A DNA stretch of 64,000 nt from Verrucomicrobiota bacterium (GCA_023433275.1 JAEZDN010000052.1:62001-126000); one strand, 5' to 3'. Counted from the first letter of the stretch, positions 35,514 through 46,309 are shown. Numbers and translations: made by a program. The notes: generated by a model not told the origin, from the letters alone.

Positions 35514-36646
35514 AAATCCTCCCCCTTGGCCTGCTCCTGTTCTGCGCCGCGAGATCCTTCGCGGCTTTGGACCTCACCCAGTTTCCCGAGGCGGATGAGA
35601 TCCTTCTCGGCACCATCAGTGCCGAGGTGCAGCCCATCCGCCAGCTGCGCATCAAGGCTCCGGTGGCCGGTCTCCTGCACCTCCGGCTCCCTCCCGCCGG
35701 GACCCGCCTGACGAAGGGCACGATCTGGGCGGAATTCGAGCCCGCCCGCCTCGAAATCGAACGCGAGGCCCTCGAACTCGCCCGCGAATTATTGGACGCG
35801 CGGGAAGTGCCCTCCCTCCGCCTGGAGCATGCCCGCACCCGCGCCGACCTGAACGAGCGCCTCGAGGAAATCGAGCGCCAGGCCGCCATGCTGCGTCGCA
35901 TCCTGCAACAGCCCGACCTGGCCGACCTGTATCTCAACCAGGAATCCTCCGACGCCGGGCAACCCCACCGCGTTCGCTCCATGCTCGACCTCCTCGAGCG
36001 CCAGGCCGCCCCGCTGCGGGAGGTGCTCCGCTACGTGGGCAGTCCGCGGCAGGACGAACTCGAGCTGCGCGTGCTGCGGCTGAAGCTCGAGCAACAACAA
36101 TTGGACCTCGACCGTCGCGTGCGCGACAGCCGCCTGGCCATGCCATTCGACGGCGAAATCACCCTCGTGCCACCGCTGCCGCCGCCCGGCGATCCCCTCC
36201 TTGTCGAAAGCGGCATGGACCTCGCACGCCTCCAGGATTTCTCCCGCATCACCGCGCGAGCGGTGGTCCGGCGTTCCGAATGGCGGTTGGTGGACGCCAG
36301 CCGCGTAAGCCTTCGCATTCCGGCCGGCGGTGGCGAATTGCGCGCCATCCACAGTCGCAGCCTGGCCGAAGACGTGTTCGGCCGCGAGGAGCTGGTTTAT
36401 TATTTCGCCTTCCACGCCAACCAAACCGCCCCGGCCCGCGCCCTCGTCGGGGGTCAGGTCAGCGCACAATTGATGGCCACGCTACCCGCGCCGGCGCGGC
36501 TCGTCCCGAAACTCGTCCTCATCCTCGCCAACCCCGCTCTCTTCCAACAGGCGGGCTGGGAAGGCGCTGTGCCCGAGCTGATTCCCGGCGCCCGCGTCGT
36601 CCTCGTCGGCGAGACCCACGTCGCCATCGCGACGGCTGCGCCATGA
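35510..36646 (+). CDS. Periplasmic adaptor (membrane-fusion/HlyD-like) protein
   Basis: A protein of 378 residues with an N-terminal signal peptide (MKILPLGLLLFCAARSFA). A lipoyl-like half (RQLRIKAPVAGLLHLRLPPA) is followed by a long coiled-coil hairpin (about residues 75-200) and the second lipoyl half (RDSRLAMPFDGEITLVPPLP). A beta-barrel region follows. This is the plan of adaptors that bridge inner-membrane transporters and TolC. It overlaps both neighbours by ATGA (35510-35513 and 36643-36646), so translation of the set is coupled. Confidence 0.82.
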   Translation: MKILPLGLLLFCAARSFAALDLTQFPEADEILLGTISAEVQPIRQLRIKAPVAGLLHLRLPPAGTRLTKGTIWAEFEPARLEIEREALELARELLDAREVPSLRLEHARTRADLNERLEEIERQAAMLRRILQQPDLADLYLNQESSDAGQPHRVRSMLDLLERQAAPLREVLRYVGSPRQDELELRVLRLKLEQQQLDLDRRVRDSRLAMPFDGEITLVPPLPPPGDPLLVESGMDLARLQDFSRITARAVVRRSEWRLVDASRVSLRIPAGGGELRAIHSRSLAEDVFGREELVYYFAFHANQTAPARALVGGQVSAQLMATLPAPARLVPKLVLILANPALFQQAGWEGAVPELIPGARVVLVGETHVAIATAAP

Positions 36647-37317
36647 CCGCACCCGTGCCGCCCAGCACCATCACCTGCGAGGCCCTCGGTTTTCGCTACG
36701 GGCACACGCCGGTGCTCGAGAATTTTTCCGCCACGTTTCGCCCCGGAGTCACGCTGGTCAAAGGCTACTCCGGCTGCGGCAAGAGCACGCTCCTCAAGCT
36801 CATCGCGGGCTTCCTGCCGCCCACGACCGGGCGCATCGTCCGGCCCGGGCCGCCGTGCTCGCCCGCGGAGTTCCAACGCCGCCAGCTCGGATTCGTGTTC
36901 CAGCAGTTGAATCTGCTGCCCCTCGCCAGCGTCCGGCGCAACCTGGCGCTGGTGGGCGCCTTCGCCGGTCTCGATCGGGATGAGATCGAGCGCCGGTCCA
37001 CCAAATACCTGACGCTCCTCGGGCTCGATGCCTTGGCCGGCCGCGAACCGGGCACGCTGTCTGGCGGCCAGCAACAACGCGCCGCCATCGCGCGTGCCTT
37101 GGTCAAGGAACCATCCGTCTTTCTTCTCGACGAGCCCACCTCGGGTTTGGACGACCTCAACTGCCGCGTGATCATGAAGCTCCTCGGGCAGCACCTGCCG
37201 CCTGGATGCATCTGCCTGATCGCCACCCATGACCCGCGCCTCGCGGACCTCCCCCATGAAAGCCTGGATTTTAACCGCTTTCTACCTGTGGAAAGACATC
37301 TGGTCGCGCTGGCTTGA
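36643..37317 (+). CDS. ABC transporter ATP-binding protein (MacB/LolD type)
   Basis: A protein of 224 residues. Walker A GYSGCGKST, Q-loop region LGFVFQQLNLLPLASVRRN, signature LSGGQQQRAAIARALV, Walker B VFLLDEPTSGLDD and switch ATHDPRL are all present. The FVFQQLNLLP form is typical of LolD/MacB-like exporters. It pairs with the permease that starts inside its 3' end (62-base overlap). It probably powers export or lipoprotein handling together with the adaptor and the TolC-like protein. Confidence 0.92.
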   Translation: MTAPVPPSTITCEALGFRYGHTPVLENFSATFRPGVTLVKGYSGCGKSTLLKLIAGFLPPTTGRIVRPGPPCSPAEFQRRQLGFVFQQLNLLPLASVRRNLALVGAFAGLDRDEIERRSTKYLTLLGLDALAGREPGTLSGGQQQRAAIARALVKEPSVFLLDEPTSGLDDLNCRVIMKLLGQHLPPGCICLIATHDPRLADLPHESLDFNRFLPVERHLVALA

Positions 37318-38392
37318 GACGCCCGGTGCCCTGCTGGCGCGGCTGCTCGTCGCGTTCCTGCTCGCCGGTCTCATGCTGCTCGGTCAGGCGGCGTTTATCC
37401 TCGCCGGCCGGTCGCTCGAGTCCCGCGTCACACGCATGGGCGCGCAAACGCTGGTGATCAACGAGGCGGTCTCCGGCGGGCCTGATCGTCAGCCCACCCT
37501 CGGTTCCATGCTGCAGCCGGTGCCCGATGCCGGCCTGTTGTCCCTCCGCCAGGCCTCGGTGCAAGCCCAGGACGAATACGGTACCAGCCTGCGCGTCATG
37601 GTCTACGGCCCGGAAAGCGCGCCCGCCCTCGCGGCGCTCCTGGGCGCGGCGCCGGACGTCGCCGTCCATACTTTCAATCCAGTCCTGCCTGCGGGTCTTC
37701 CTCTGCGGGTCACGCTCGACGGTCGCGATTATCCCGCCGTGAATCTGGCGGCACCGGCGTCCCTGCAACGGATCGCCAGCGGGCAAGCCCTCGTCCTCGT
37801 GCCGGCGGCCATCGGGGACGCGTGGCTGTCCACCGGCTGGTTTGAAACGGCCTTCCTGTTCGACCGGAGCGGAGATCTGCCCCTCCTCGCCACCGCGGTA
37901 CGCACCTTGCTTCAGTTGGAAGACCGTCGCCACGCCCAGCTGCAGAGTCCCGAGGCGTTGCTCCACGAATTACAGGAATTGCGGCAGCTGCAGCACCGCA
38001 CGCAAGCGGCTGGCGGCGTCATCGGGGGCGTGGTGATTGCCCTGCTCTTCGGTTCCATCGCCATCCTCGAATATCGCCAAAACCGCTACGTGGCCGCCCT
38101 GCTCCGCAGTTGCGGCGCGCCTGCATCGCTGCTGACCGCCCGTTACGCGGTCGACGCGCTCCTCATCGCCCTGGCCGCCATCCTCGCCGCGCGATTCACG
38201 CTGGCGGCGGTTCATGGTGCGCTCTTCGCGCCTCTCGGTCTGGAAACGACGCTGCTTGATCGCAACCTGGTCGACCCCTACGCGTGGCCGCTCGTGTGGC
38301 AGCAAACCCGCTGGCTCGCGCTTGGCGCGCTCGTCAGTCTCCTGCCCGTATCCTTGAGCCTGCGTGAACCCGTCGGTCGCGTCCTGCAATAA
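37256..38392 (+). CDS. ABC transporter permease (MacB/FtsX-like)
   Basis: A protein of 378 residues with four helices: one at about 22-44, then a periplasmic domain of about 200 residues, and three near the C-terminus (about 262-280, 302-325 and 350-370). This is the FtsX/MacB/LolC plan. The segment ILEYRQNRYVAALLRSCGAP is the conserved cytoplasmic loop contacting the ATPase. The start at 37256 (MKAWILTAFYLWKDIW) lies within the ATPase gene. With the previous three genes it makes a complete tripartite exporter; the cargo is unknown. Confidence 0.85.
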   Translation: MKAWILTAFYLWKDIWSRWLETPGALLARLLVAFLLAGLMLLGQAAFILAGRSLESRVTRMGAQTLVINEAVSGGPDRQPTLGSMLQPVPDAGLLSLRQASVQAQDEYGTSLRVMVYGPESAPALAALLGAAPDVAVHTFNPVLPAGLPLRVTLDGRDYPAVNLAAPASLQRIASGQALVLVPAAIGDAWLSTGWFETAFLFDRSGDLPLLATAVRTLLQLEDRRHAQLQSPEALLHELQELRQLQHRTQAAGGVIGGVVIALLFGSIAILEYRQNRYVAALLRSCGAPASLLTARYAVDALLIALAAILAARFTLAAVHGALFAPLGLETTLLDRNLVDPYAWPLVWQQTRWLALGALVSLLPVSLSLREPVGRVLQ

Positions 38393-38467
38393 TCGCGCAT
38401 CCGCGTCTCGACTCCCCCCTCGCAGTCATTACTCCCGGCGTGCGCCGATCGCCGCCGGGTGACGACC

Positions 38468-39979
38468 TTACGGCATCAACCAGCGCGTCAGTGGCTCCTG
38501 GTAGAACCCGAGCAGCACCGAGCCCAACGCCAGGGCCGTCAACACGGCGCCACCAATCCAGGTCGGTACCGTGATCGCCGGGCGGGGCGACTCCGCGGCC
38601 GGATTGGGTGACCACGCCTCGAAATACGCCGCCTTGATCCAGCCGAAATAATAATAGATCGACAGCACGACGCCGATGATGGCGACCGCGAGCAGGCCAT
38701 ACAGGTGCGCCTGGAACGCGGCGACGAAGATCAAAAGCTTCCCCATGAACCCGGCCAGCGGCGGAATGCCCGCCAGCGAGCCCAGGCCAACCGCAAGCAC
38801 CGCGCCGAGGAACGGACGCTCCCGCGCGAGCTTCTCGTAATGGTCCAACTCCTGCGCCGTGTCGTCGGCGCCGGCGACGTGCGCCATGACCCCAAACACC
38901 GCCATCGAGGCCAGCAGGTAGGTGAAGAGATAGAACCACACGGCCGACGCCGCCCAAGGCACGGTCAGCGCCGCGACCACGCCGATCAGCAGGTAACCGG
39001 CGTGCGACACGCCGGAAAGGCCCATGAGACGCTTCGCATTGCGCTGCGAGAGCGCCGAAAGATTGCCGAATAGGATGGTGGCGCCCGCCAGCACCGACAA
39101 CACCGGCACCAGCACATCGATCAACGGGGCGAAGACCGTGAGCACGAGCGTGAGCAGGACGGCAAAGCCGGCGGCCTTGGATGATACCGCCAGGAAGGCC
39201 GTCACCGGCGTGGGCGCGCCCTGGTACACATCGGGGATCCAGATCTGGAAGGGGAAGGCGCCGATCTTGAACGCCACACCGCTCAACACCAGGAGGGCGC
39301 CGGCGATGGCGAGGAAATTGTCCGGATTCTCGGTGAGAAACGCCAGGACCACGTCGAACTCGAAACCCGTGCGCACGATGCCATCGATTTCCACGCGCCC
39401 GACCGCGCCGTACAGGAGGACGATGCCGAACAGCATGATCGCCGAGCTCAGGGCGCCGAGCACCAGGTACTTCAGGCCCGCCTCGAGGGTGAGGGCGTTG
39501 TCCCGGAAATAACTCACGAGGATATAGAAGCCGATCGTCACCGTCTCGAGCGCGACAAAGAACATCGCGAAGTGGCTGCTCTGCACCAGGAGCATCAGCG
39601 CGGCGGTCACCACGAGTACGATGTGATAGAACTCCACCCGGGGCACGCGCGCGCGCGGCAGGCACACGGTGGCGATGAAACACACGAGCAGCGACGAAAG
39701 CAGGAAGAACACGCGTGCGATCTGGCCCGGGACGCTCAGGCGGATCAGCCCGCCGAACAGGGCCTGTTCGCCCCAGGTCTTGTCGAAATTCAGCACGACC
39801 GTCGCCAGCACCATCGCGAGCGCCAGGATCGCAAAGCGCGGGATGATCCCATGGTGCTCCTTGGGGGAAATGATTTCCAGCACGAGCAGGCCCAGGGCCG
39901 CGCACGCCAGGATCATCTCGGGACCGATGGCCCACCACTGGTTCGTTTCAGCAACTGCCTTGAGAATATCCGTGGACAT
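38468..39979 (-). CDS. nuoN: NADH-quinone oxidoreductase subunit N
   Basis: A protein of 503 residues with about 14 hydrophobic helices. It is one of the three antiporter-like proton-pumping subunits of complex I in the inner membrane. Family marks include SHFAMFFVALETVTIGFYIL, GIVLLYGAVGR, FKIGAFPFQIWIPDVYQGAP (the conserved Lys/His-bearing helix) and AKRLMGLSGVSHAGYLLIGV. It is the last gene of the nuo cluster, 8 bases after nuoM. A GC-rich stem (CCCGGCG / CGCCGGG, 38434-38459) without a T-run lies between it and the convergent permease gene. Confidence 0.95.
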   Translation of the reverse strand: MSTDILKAVAETNQWWAIGPEMILACAALGLLVLEIISPKEHHGIIPRFAILALAMVLATVVLNFDKTWGEQALFGGLIRLSVPGQIARVFFLLSSLLVCFIATVCLPRARVPRVEFYHIVLVVTAALMLLVQSSHFAMFFVALETVTIGFYILVSYFRDNALTLEAGLKYLVLGALSSAIMLFGIVLLYGAVGRVEIDGIVRTGFEFDVVLAFLTENPDNFLAIAGALLVLSGVAFKIGAFPFQIWIPDVYQGAPTPVTAFLAVSSKAAGFAVLLTLVLTVFAPLIDVLVPVLSVLAGATILFGNLSALSQRNAKRLMGLSGVSHAGYLLIGVVAALTVPWAASAVWFYLFTYLLASMAVFGVMAHVAGADDTAQELDHYEKLARERPFLGAVLAVGLGSLAGIPPLAGFMGKLLIFVAAFQAHLYGLLAVAIIGVVLSIYYYFGWIKAAYFEAWSPNPAAESPRPAITVPTWIGGAVLTALALGSVLLGFYQEPLTRWLMP

Positions 39980-39987
39980 GGCGGGGT

Positions 39988-41514
39988 TCAGCGTTGGAAG
40001 GAGACCGGGGCCACCGACGCGGCCGGGGCGGGCGAACCCAGCGCCTGGTCAACCGGGAGGGAAATGGCCTTGGGATAGAAACCGAAGAACAGCAGCGCGA
40101 CGAGGAGCAGCAGCGCCGGGAGGCGCTCGCTCCACCCGAGGTCCGTGGGCGGATGCTGGGCCGTGACGCGCTGCAGCGCCTCCGACGGCTGGCCGAAGAA
40201 GACCCGGGCCGCCGCCCGCAGCCCGTAGATCGCCGAGATGATCACGCCTGCCACGGCGACCGCCGTGAGCGCCGGGGAGAATTTCCAGAGCGCCACGAAA
40301 ACCGAAAGCTCGCCCCAGAAGTTCGCAAAACCCGGCAGGCCGATGCTGGCCATGGTCGCGGCGACGAAGAGGGCCGCGAGGACCGGGGTCTTCTGCGCAA
40401 GGCCGCCCATTTCGGACATGTCGAAGGTATGGGTGCGGTGATGAATGCTGGTCGCCAGCAGGAAGAGCAGCGCCACCGACAGGCCGTGCGCCACCATCAG
40501 CAGGACCACGCCACCGGTGCCGATGGTCGAGAGCGCCGCGATGCCGAGGAAACAATAGCCCATGTGCATGACGGAGCTGTAACCGAGCATCTGCTTCAGG
40601 TCACGCTGGGCCATCGTCACGAAGCCGATGACCAGCACGTTGCCGATGGCCGCGAGCAGCGCGAGTTTCCAGGCCCACTGCGCCGCGCCTTCGGGCAGCA
40701 GCGGCACGGCGATTTGGATGAGGCCGTAGAGACCGAACTTCTTGAGCACGCCGGCATGCAGCATGGCGGTCGAACTCGGCGCGGCGCCGTAGCCCAGCGG
40801 GGCCCAGGTGTGCAGTGGCCAGAGCGAGACCAGGATGCCAAAGCCGAACATCAGCAGCCCGAAAACGTAATTCTGGGTCGTGGCACGAAGCCCTTCCTCG
40901 GCGATCGCCCGCTTCAGCTCGATCAGGTCGAAGGTGCTCGCGCCGCTCTTCACGTAGAGGGCAATGAGGCCGAGCAGCGACAGCATGGCGCCCACGGTGA
41001 GGTAGATCGTCATCTTCATCGCCGCGTAGTTCCGATCCCGCCCGCCCCAGATGCCCACCATGATGAAGGTTGGGATCAACGCCAGCTCGTGGAAGAAATA
41101 GAAGAAGAAGATGTCGACCGAGGCGAACACGCCGAACAGGCCGCCATGCATGACCAACAGGAGCGCCAGGTAGGTCTTCAGGCGTTCCGCCTGCGAGCGC
41201 AGCGCGTAGAGGCCCGCCGCCAGGCCCACGATCGCCGCCAGGAGGAACATCGGCAGCGCGATGCCATTGAGGCCGAGCTTCAGCGTGATGCCGAACCGCG
41301 CGAGCCCGGTGTCGAGCGTGCTGAGAAAGTGATAGTTCTGGGCGCCCTCCGCCGGGAACTGCGCCCAGAGCCACAGGGCGATCGCCACCGGCAGCACGAA
41401 GGCCGCGCCGGCGAGCTTGGTCGCGAACCGCTTGGGCAGACCGAGCGCGATGATGAGCGCGGCCACGAGCGGCGTGGCGATGGCGAGCTGCAGAAGTTGG
41501 GCGTTGTCAGGCAT
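39988..41514 (-). CDS. nuoM: NADH-quinone oxidoreductase subunit M
   Basis: A protein of 508 residues, an antiporter-like subunit with about 14 helices. Diagnostic stretches are FFYFFHELALIPTFIMVGIW, FGILVSLWPLHTWAPLGYG (conserved in proton channel formation), MLHAGVLKKFGLYGLIQIA and QMLGYSSVMHMGYCFLGIAA. The start at 41514 gives MPDNAQLLQLAIATPLV. It is preceded by a 216-base spacer that carries two repeat elements, an unusual interruption within a complex I operon. Confidence 0.95.
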   Translation of the reverse strand: MPDNAQLLQLAIATPLVAALIIALGLPKRFATKLAGAAFVLPVAIALWLWAQFPAEGAQNYHFLSTLDTGLARFGITLKLGLNGIALPMFLLAAIVGLAAGLYALRSQAERLKTYLALLLVMHGGLFGVFASVDIFFFYFFHELALIPTFIMVGIWGGRDRNYAAMKMTIYLTVGAMLSLLGLIALYVKSGASTFDLIELKRAIAEEGLRATTQNYVFGLLMFGFGILVSLWPLHTWAPLGYGAAPSSTAMLHAGVLKKFGLYGLIQIAVPLLPEGAAQWAWKLALLAAIGNVLVIGFVTMAQRDLKQMLGYSSVMHMGYCFLGIAALSTIGTGGVVLLMVAHGLSVALLFLLATSIHHRTHTFDMSEMGGLAQKTPVLAALFVAATMASIGLPGFANFWGELSVFVALWKFSPALTAVAVAGVIISAIYGLRAAARVFFGQPSEALQRVTAQHPPTDLGWSERLPALLLLVALLFFGFYPKAISLPVDQALGSPAPAASVAPVSFQR

Positions 41515-41583
41515 GAATCAAAGGCAGGAAAGGCGGGGACAAACCCAGTTGGGCAGGGATGGAAACCGATCAAGACCCCGGTC

Positions 41584-41667
41584 CGTCATCCTGAGAGAAG
41601 CGAAGGATCCAGAGCGATCCACGCCAGCGGGCAACCTGCTGGTTTCTTCGCTGCCCTTGGAATGACA
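41584..41667. repeat. Dispersed repeat family A, copy 3, inside the nuo cluster
   Basis: The left arm CGTCATCCTGAGAGAAGCG then AAGGATCC and the right arm TTTCTTCGCTGCCC then TTGGAATGACA form the same inverted arrangement as copies 1 and 2. It lies between nuoL and nuoM and would be transcribed with them, giving a hairpin in the polycistronic mRNA. Confidence 0.75.
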
Positions 41668-41703
41668 GGTGGAGGGGATCGTTTTCCGGTTCGAAATCAT
41701 CGG

Positions 41704-41730
41704 CGTGTCTCTGTGCTGATCTGTGTTAAC
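41704..41730. repeat. Dispersed repeat family C, copy 3
   Basis: The word CTGATCTGTGTTAACTCA matches the family C words at 29742-29900 in spirit and partly letter by letter (CTGTGTT). It abuts the nuoL stop codon directly. Confidence 0.45.
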
Positions 41731-43608
<1,878 letters not shown>

Positions 43609-43746
43609 CAGCGGAAGATGGCGGCCAGCGCGTGGCGATTACCGGATGGGCAACCCATCCGCGAATGACCGGGGGGCGGAAGAAGGAAGGGGGCTGGGTG
43701 ATTATTGATCATGCTCACGACTCACTACTCGATGCTCGCAACGGGT

Positions 43747-44055
43747 TTAATGCTTCAAATGTTTCAGATCATCGACCGACACCGTGTGCCGCTGCCGGAA
43801 CAGCGCGACAATGATGGCGAGGCCGACGGCAACCTCGGCCGCGGCAATCGTGAGGATGAAGAAGACAAAGACGGCCCCATCGAGGGTGCCTTGGAATTTC
43901 GAGAACGACACCAGCGCCAACGTCGACGCGAGCAGCATGAGCTCGAGGCACATGTAGATCACGAGGGTGTTCTTGCGCAGCAGCACGCCGAGAAAGCCGA
44001 TCGCGAACAGCAGGGCGCTGACGGCGAGGCAGGTTTCCAAGCCCATGGGATTCAT
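43747..44055 (-). CDS. nuoK: NADH-quinone oxidoreductase subunit K
   Basis: A protein of 102 residues with three helices and the conserved glutamates of the E-channel (YMCLELMLLAS and IAAAEVAVGLAII), which are essential for proton translocation. The length matches the family (about 100). The start at 44055 overlaps the nuoJ stop by ATGA; an ATG at 44046 (MGLETCLAV) is an alternative. It is followed by 138 bases before nuoL containing AT-rich words (ACTCACTACTCGATGCTCG). Confidence 0.96.
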   Translation of the reverse strand: MNPMGLETCLAVSALLFAIGFLGVLLRKNTLVIYMCLELMLLASTLALVSFSKFQGTLDGAVFVFFILTIAAAEVAVGLAIIVALFRQRHTVSVDDLKHLKH

Positions 44056-44555
44056 TTGGCGGCCTCCGGGGCGGACAGTTTCTTGCTCAGGACGATGACG
44101 CCCAGCATAGCGATGAGGAGCATGAAGCCCACCACCTGGACGGGCAGCAGGTACGTCGTGAATAGCAGCTCGGCGTAATTCTTCAGGGTCGGGCTCGCGG
44201 ACGCGGACGCGACGGTCACGGGCGAATGGGTGCGCACCATGTGCGCCCCGACAAACAGGAGCGCACCGCCCAGCACGGCGGCCGCGATGGAAAACTTTCC
44301 GAACGGCTTCTGCGCGCCGGGGGAGGTGTCGAGCAGCATGATGATAAAGAGAAACAGGGCGACGACCGCGCCGGCGTACACCAGCAGGAGCACGAACGCC
44401 AGGAGCGCGGCGTCGAGCATCACGAAGAGCCCCGCCAGGCCCACGAGCGAAACGAGGAGGAACATCGCCGCGTTGATGACGTTCTTGTTGATCACCACCA
44501 GCAGGGCGCTGACGAGCGTGAGGACGCTGAAGAGAATGAAGAGGAAGTCGGACAT
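44052..44555 (-). CDS. nuoJ: NADH-quinone oxidoreductase subunit J
   Basis: A protein of 167 residues with five helices. The conserved region LLVYAGAVVALFLFIIMLLD contains the Tyr/Gly pi-bulge segment of TM3 that moves during coupling. NuoJ sits between NuoH and NuoK in the membrane arm. The start at 44555 (MSDFLFILFSVLTLV) was chosen because it begins the first helix; sequence upstream is antisense-like. It lies 10 bases after nuoI and overlaps nuoK by ATGA. Confidence 0.95.
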   Translation of the reverse strand: MSDFLFILFSVLTLVSALLVVINKNVINAAMFLLVSLVGLAGLFVMLDAALLAFVLLLVYAGAVVALFLFIIMLLDTSPGAQKPFGKFSIAAAVLGGALLFVGAHMVRTHSPVTVASASASPTLKNYAELLFTTYLLPVQVVGFMLLIAMLGVIVLSKKLSAPEAAK

Positions 44556-44565
44556 GCTCGGAAAC

Positions 44566-45105
44566 TCAGTGCGTGTTCCCCTGCTCCTCGGCGGCCTTCT
44601 TCTTGTCCCACTTGAAATGCTGGTCCGGCAGCGTGCCACCCAGCTCATAGAGGCGCGCCTTGTCGTTGACCATCTCCTCGCGGGTGTACCCGCTCATCGA
44701 GTACTGGTTCTGCAGGAAAATGGCCTCCTCCGGGCAGACCTCCTGGCAAAGGCCGCAATAAATGCACCGCAGCATGTCGATGTCGAAGGCCTGCGGCGCC
44801 TTCTCGACGTGCGCCCGGATGGACTGATCCGCCGGGATCTCGCCGGGGGTGATGCGAATGGCCTTAGGCGGGCAGACAAACTCGCACAGCTGGCAGGACA
44901 CGCACTTTTCCCGGCCGTGCGGATCCTTCACGAGCGTCGGCACGCCGCGATAACCGGGGGGAATCGGCGGACGCTGCTCGGGGTACTCCATCGTCACGTT
45001 CGGCGCAAACAGGTGCTTCAACGTCACCTTCATGCCCGCCAGGATCTGCGGGATGTACACTCGCTCCAGGAGCGTGAGGGGCTTGCGTTCGACGACGTAG
45101 GACAT
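44566..45105 (-). CDS. nuoI: NADH-quinone oxidoreductase subunit I
   Basis: A protein of 179 residues with two 4Fe-4S ferredoxin motifs, CVSCQLCEFVCPPKAI and CIYCGLCQEVCPEEAIF, which ligate clusters N6a and N6b that pass electrons to N2 in NuoB. The N-terminal region (LERVYIPQILAGMKVTLKHL) is the usual amphipathic anchor at the membrane. The C-terminal tail is charged (KWDKKKAAEEQ). It follows nuoH by 13 bases. Confidence 0.96.
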   Translation of the reverse strand: MSYVVERKPLTLLERVYIPQILAGMKVTLKHLFAPNVTMEYPEQRPPIPPGYRGVPTLVKDPHGREKCVSCQLCEFVCPPKAIRITPGEIPADQSIRAHVEKAPQAFDIDMLRCIYCGLCQEVCPEEAIFLQNQYSMSGYTREEMVNDKARLYELGGTLPDQHFKWDKKKAAEEQGNTH

Positions 45106-45118
45106 GAGCAGGAAGGGG

Positions 45119-46309
45119 TCAGAGTTTCGGCTGCATCCACGCGATGACGAGCGCGTAGAAGATGAGATTGCCGATGGCGAGGGGCAGGAGCTTTTGCCAG
45201 CCCAGCTTCATGACCTGGTCATAGCGGAAACGCGGGACCGTCCAGCGCACCCACATGAAGAGGAACATGAAGAAAAGCACCTTGCCCATGAAGATCGCGA
45301 TCGAGAGCACGCCGACCGCGATCGGGTGCTGCAGCATCGGCGAGGCCTGGCCCAGCCAGCCGGCCACGGTTTCCAGCGGCACCCACGGCAGGGGATTCCA
45401 GCCGCCGAGGAACAGCAGGGTGAACACCGCGGAGCCGATGAGCATGTGAGAGTATTCCGCGACAAAGAAGAGGCCCCACTTCATCGCGCCGTACTCGGTG
45501 TGGAAGCCGCCGACGAGGTCGGCCTCGCCTTCCGCCATGTCGAACGGCAGGCGGTTGGTCTCGGCAAACAGGGCGACCAGGAAAACCACCGCGGAAAGCG
45601 GCATCGTCATAATGAACCAGGTGCCATGCAGGCTCTGCCGGGTGAGGCCTTCCCACGTGCCGCTTTGGAAAAGCACCACGTCCGTCAGGCTCAGCGTGCC
45701 GTTTCCGCCCGGGACATTGATCATCAGGAAAACCGGCACGACCGCGAGGGTCATGGATAGTTCGTAGGAGATGAGTTGGGCCGACGCGCGGATGCCACCG
45801 AGGAACGGGTACTTCGAGTTCGAGGCCCAGCCGGCCAGGATCAGCGAGTAAACGCCCAGCGAGCTGATCGCGAACACGGCGAGGATGCCGACATCGAGGT
45901 TGGCCAGCACCACCGGGATCAAGCGGCCGGCGTCGTCAAAATACGCGCCAAACGGCACCACCGTCACGGTCGTCAGCGCCGGGATCATGCCCACCACCGG
46001 CGCCAGCAGAAAGTAGAACTTGTTCACGTGCCCCGGGAGCGAGTCCTCCTTCAGGAACATCTTGAGCCCGTCGGCCACCAGGTGGAACACGCCGATGCGC
46101 TGCAGGATCCCGATGCCCGGCACCCAAGCCAGCCATGGCGGCAGGGCGCGATTGGGACCCGGTCGGCCCTGGATCCACGCGGAAACCTTGCGCTCCACGA
46201 GCGAACAGGCGCCGCCGATGGGAAACATGACGGCGATCACGGCAAGGCCCTTGATCACGCCCTGGAGGAGCGGGTGAAGGCCGGACCAGAATTCAATGAC
46301 GGCGCTCAT
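45119..46309 (-). CDS. nuoH: NADH-quinone oxidoreductase subunit H
   Basis: A protein of 396 residues. Eight or nine helices and the family signatures ERKVSAWIQGRPGPNR (quinone-site loop), ADGLKMFLKED, GGIRASAQLISYELSM and ETNRLPFDMAEGEADLVGGF are present. NuoH forms the quinone-binding chamber with NuoB and NuoD. It is longer than E. coli NuoH (325) through an extended loop in the first third and a region near GNGTLSLTDVVLFQSG. The start at 46309 overlaps the nuoG stop by ATGA. Confidence 0.96.
   Translation of the reverse strand: MSAVIEFWSGLHPLLQGVIKGLAVIAVMFPIGGACSLVERKVSAWIQGRPGPNRALPPWLAWVPGIGILQRIGVFHLVADGLKMFLKEDSLPGHVNKFYFLLAPVVGMIPALTTVTVVPFGAYFDDAGRLIPVVLANLDVGILAVFAISSLGVYSLILAGWASNSKYPFLGGIRASAQLISYELSMTLAVVPVFLMINVPGGNGTLSLTDVVLFQSGTWEGLTRQSLHGTWFIMTMPLSAVVFLVALFAETNRLPFDMAEGEADLVGGFHTEYGAMKWGLFFVAEYSHMLIGSAVFTLLFLGGWNPLPWVPLETVAGWLGQASPMLQHPIAVGVLSIAIFMGKVLFFMFLFMWVRWTVPRFRYDQVMKLGWQKLLPLAIGNLIFYALVIAWMQPKL

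Noticed and set aside
38434..38459. Terminator between the ABC permease and nuoN
   Set aside because: The stem CCCGGCG / CGCCGGG is good but neither side has a T-run, so it is not claimed as a terminator.
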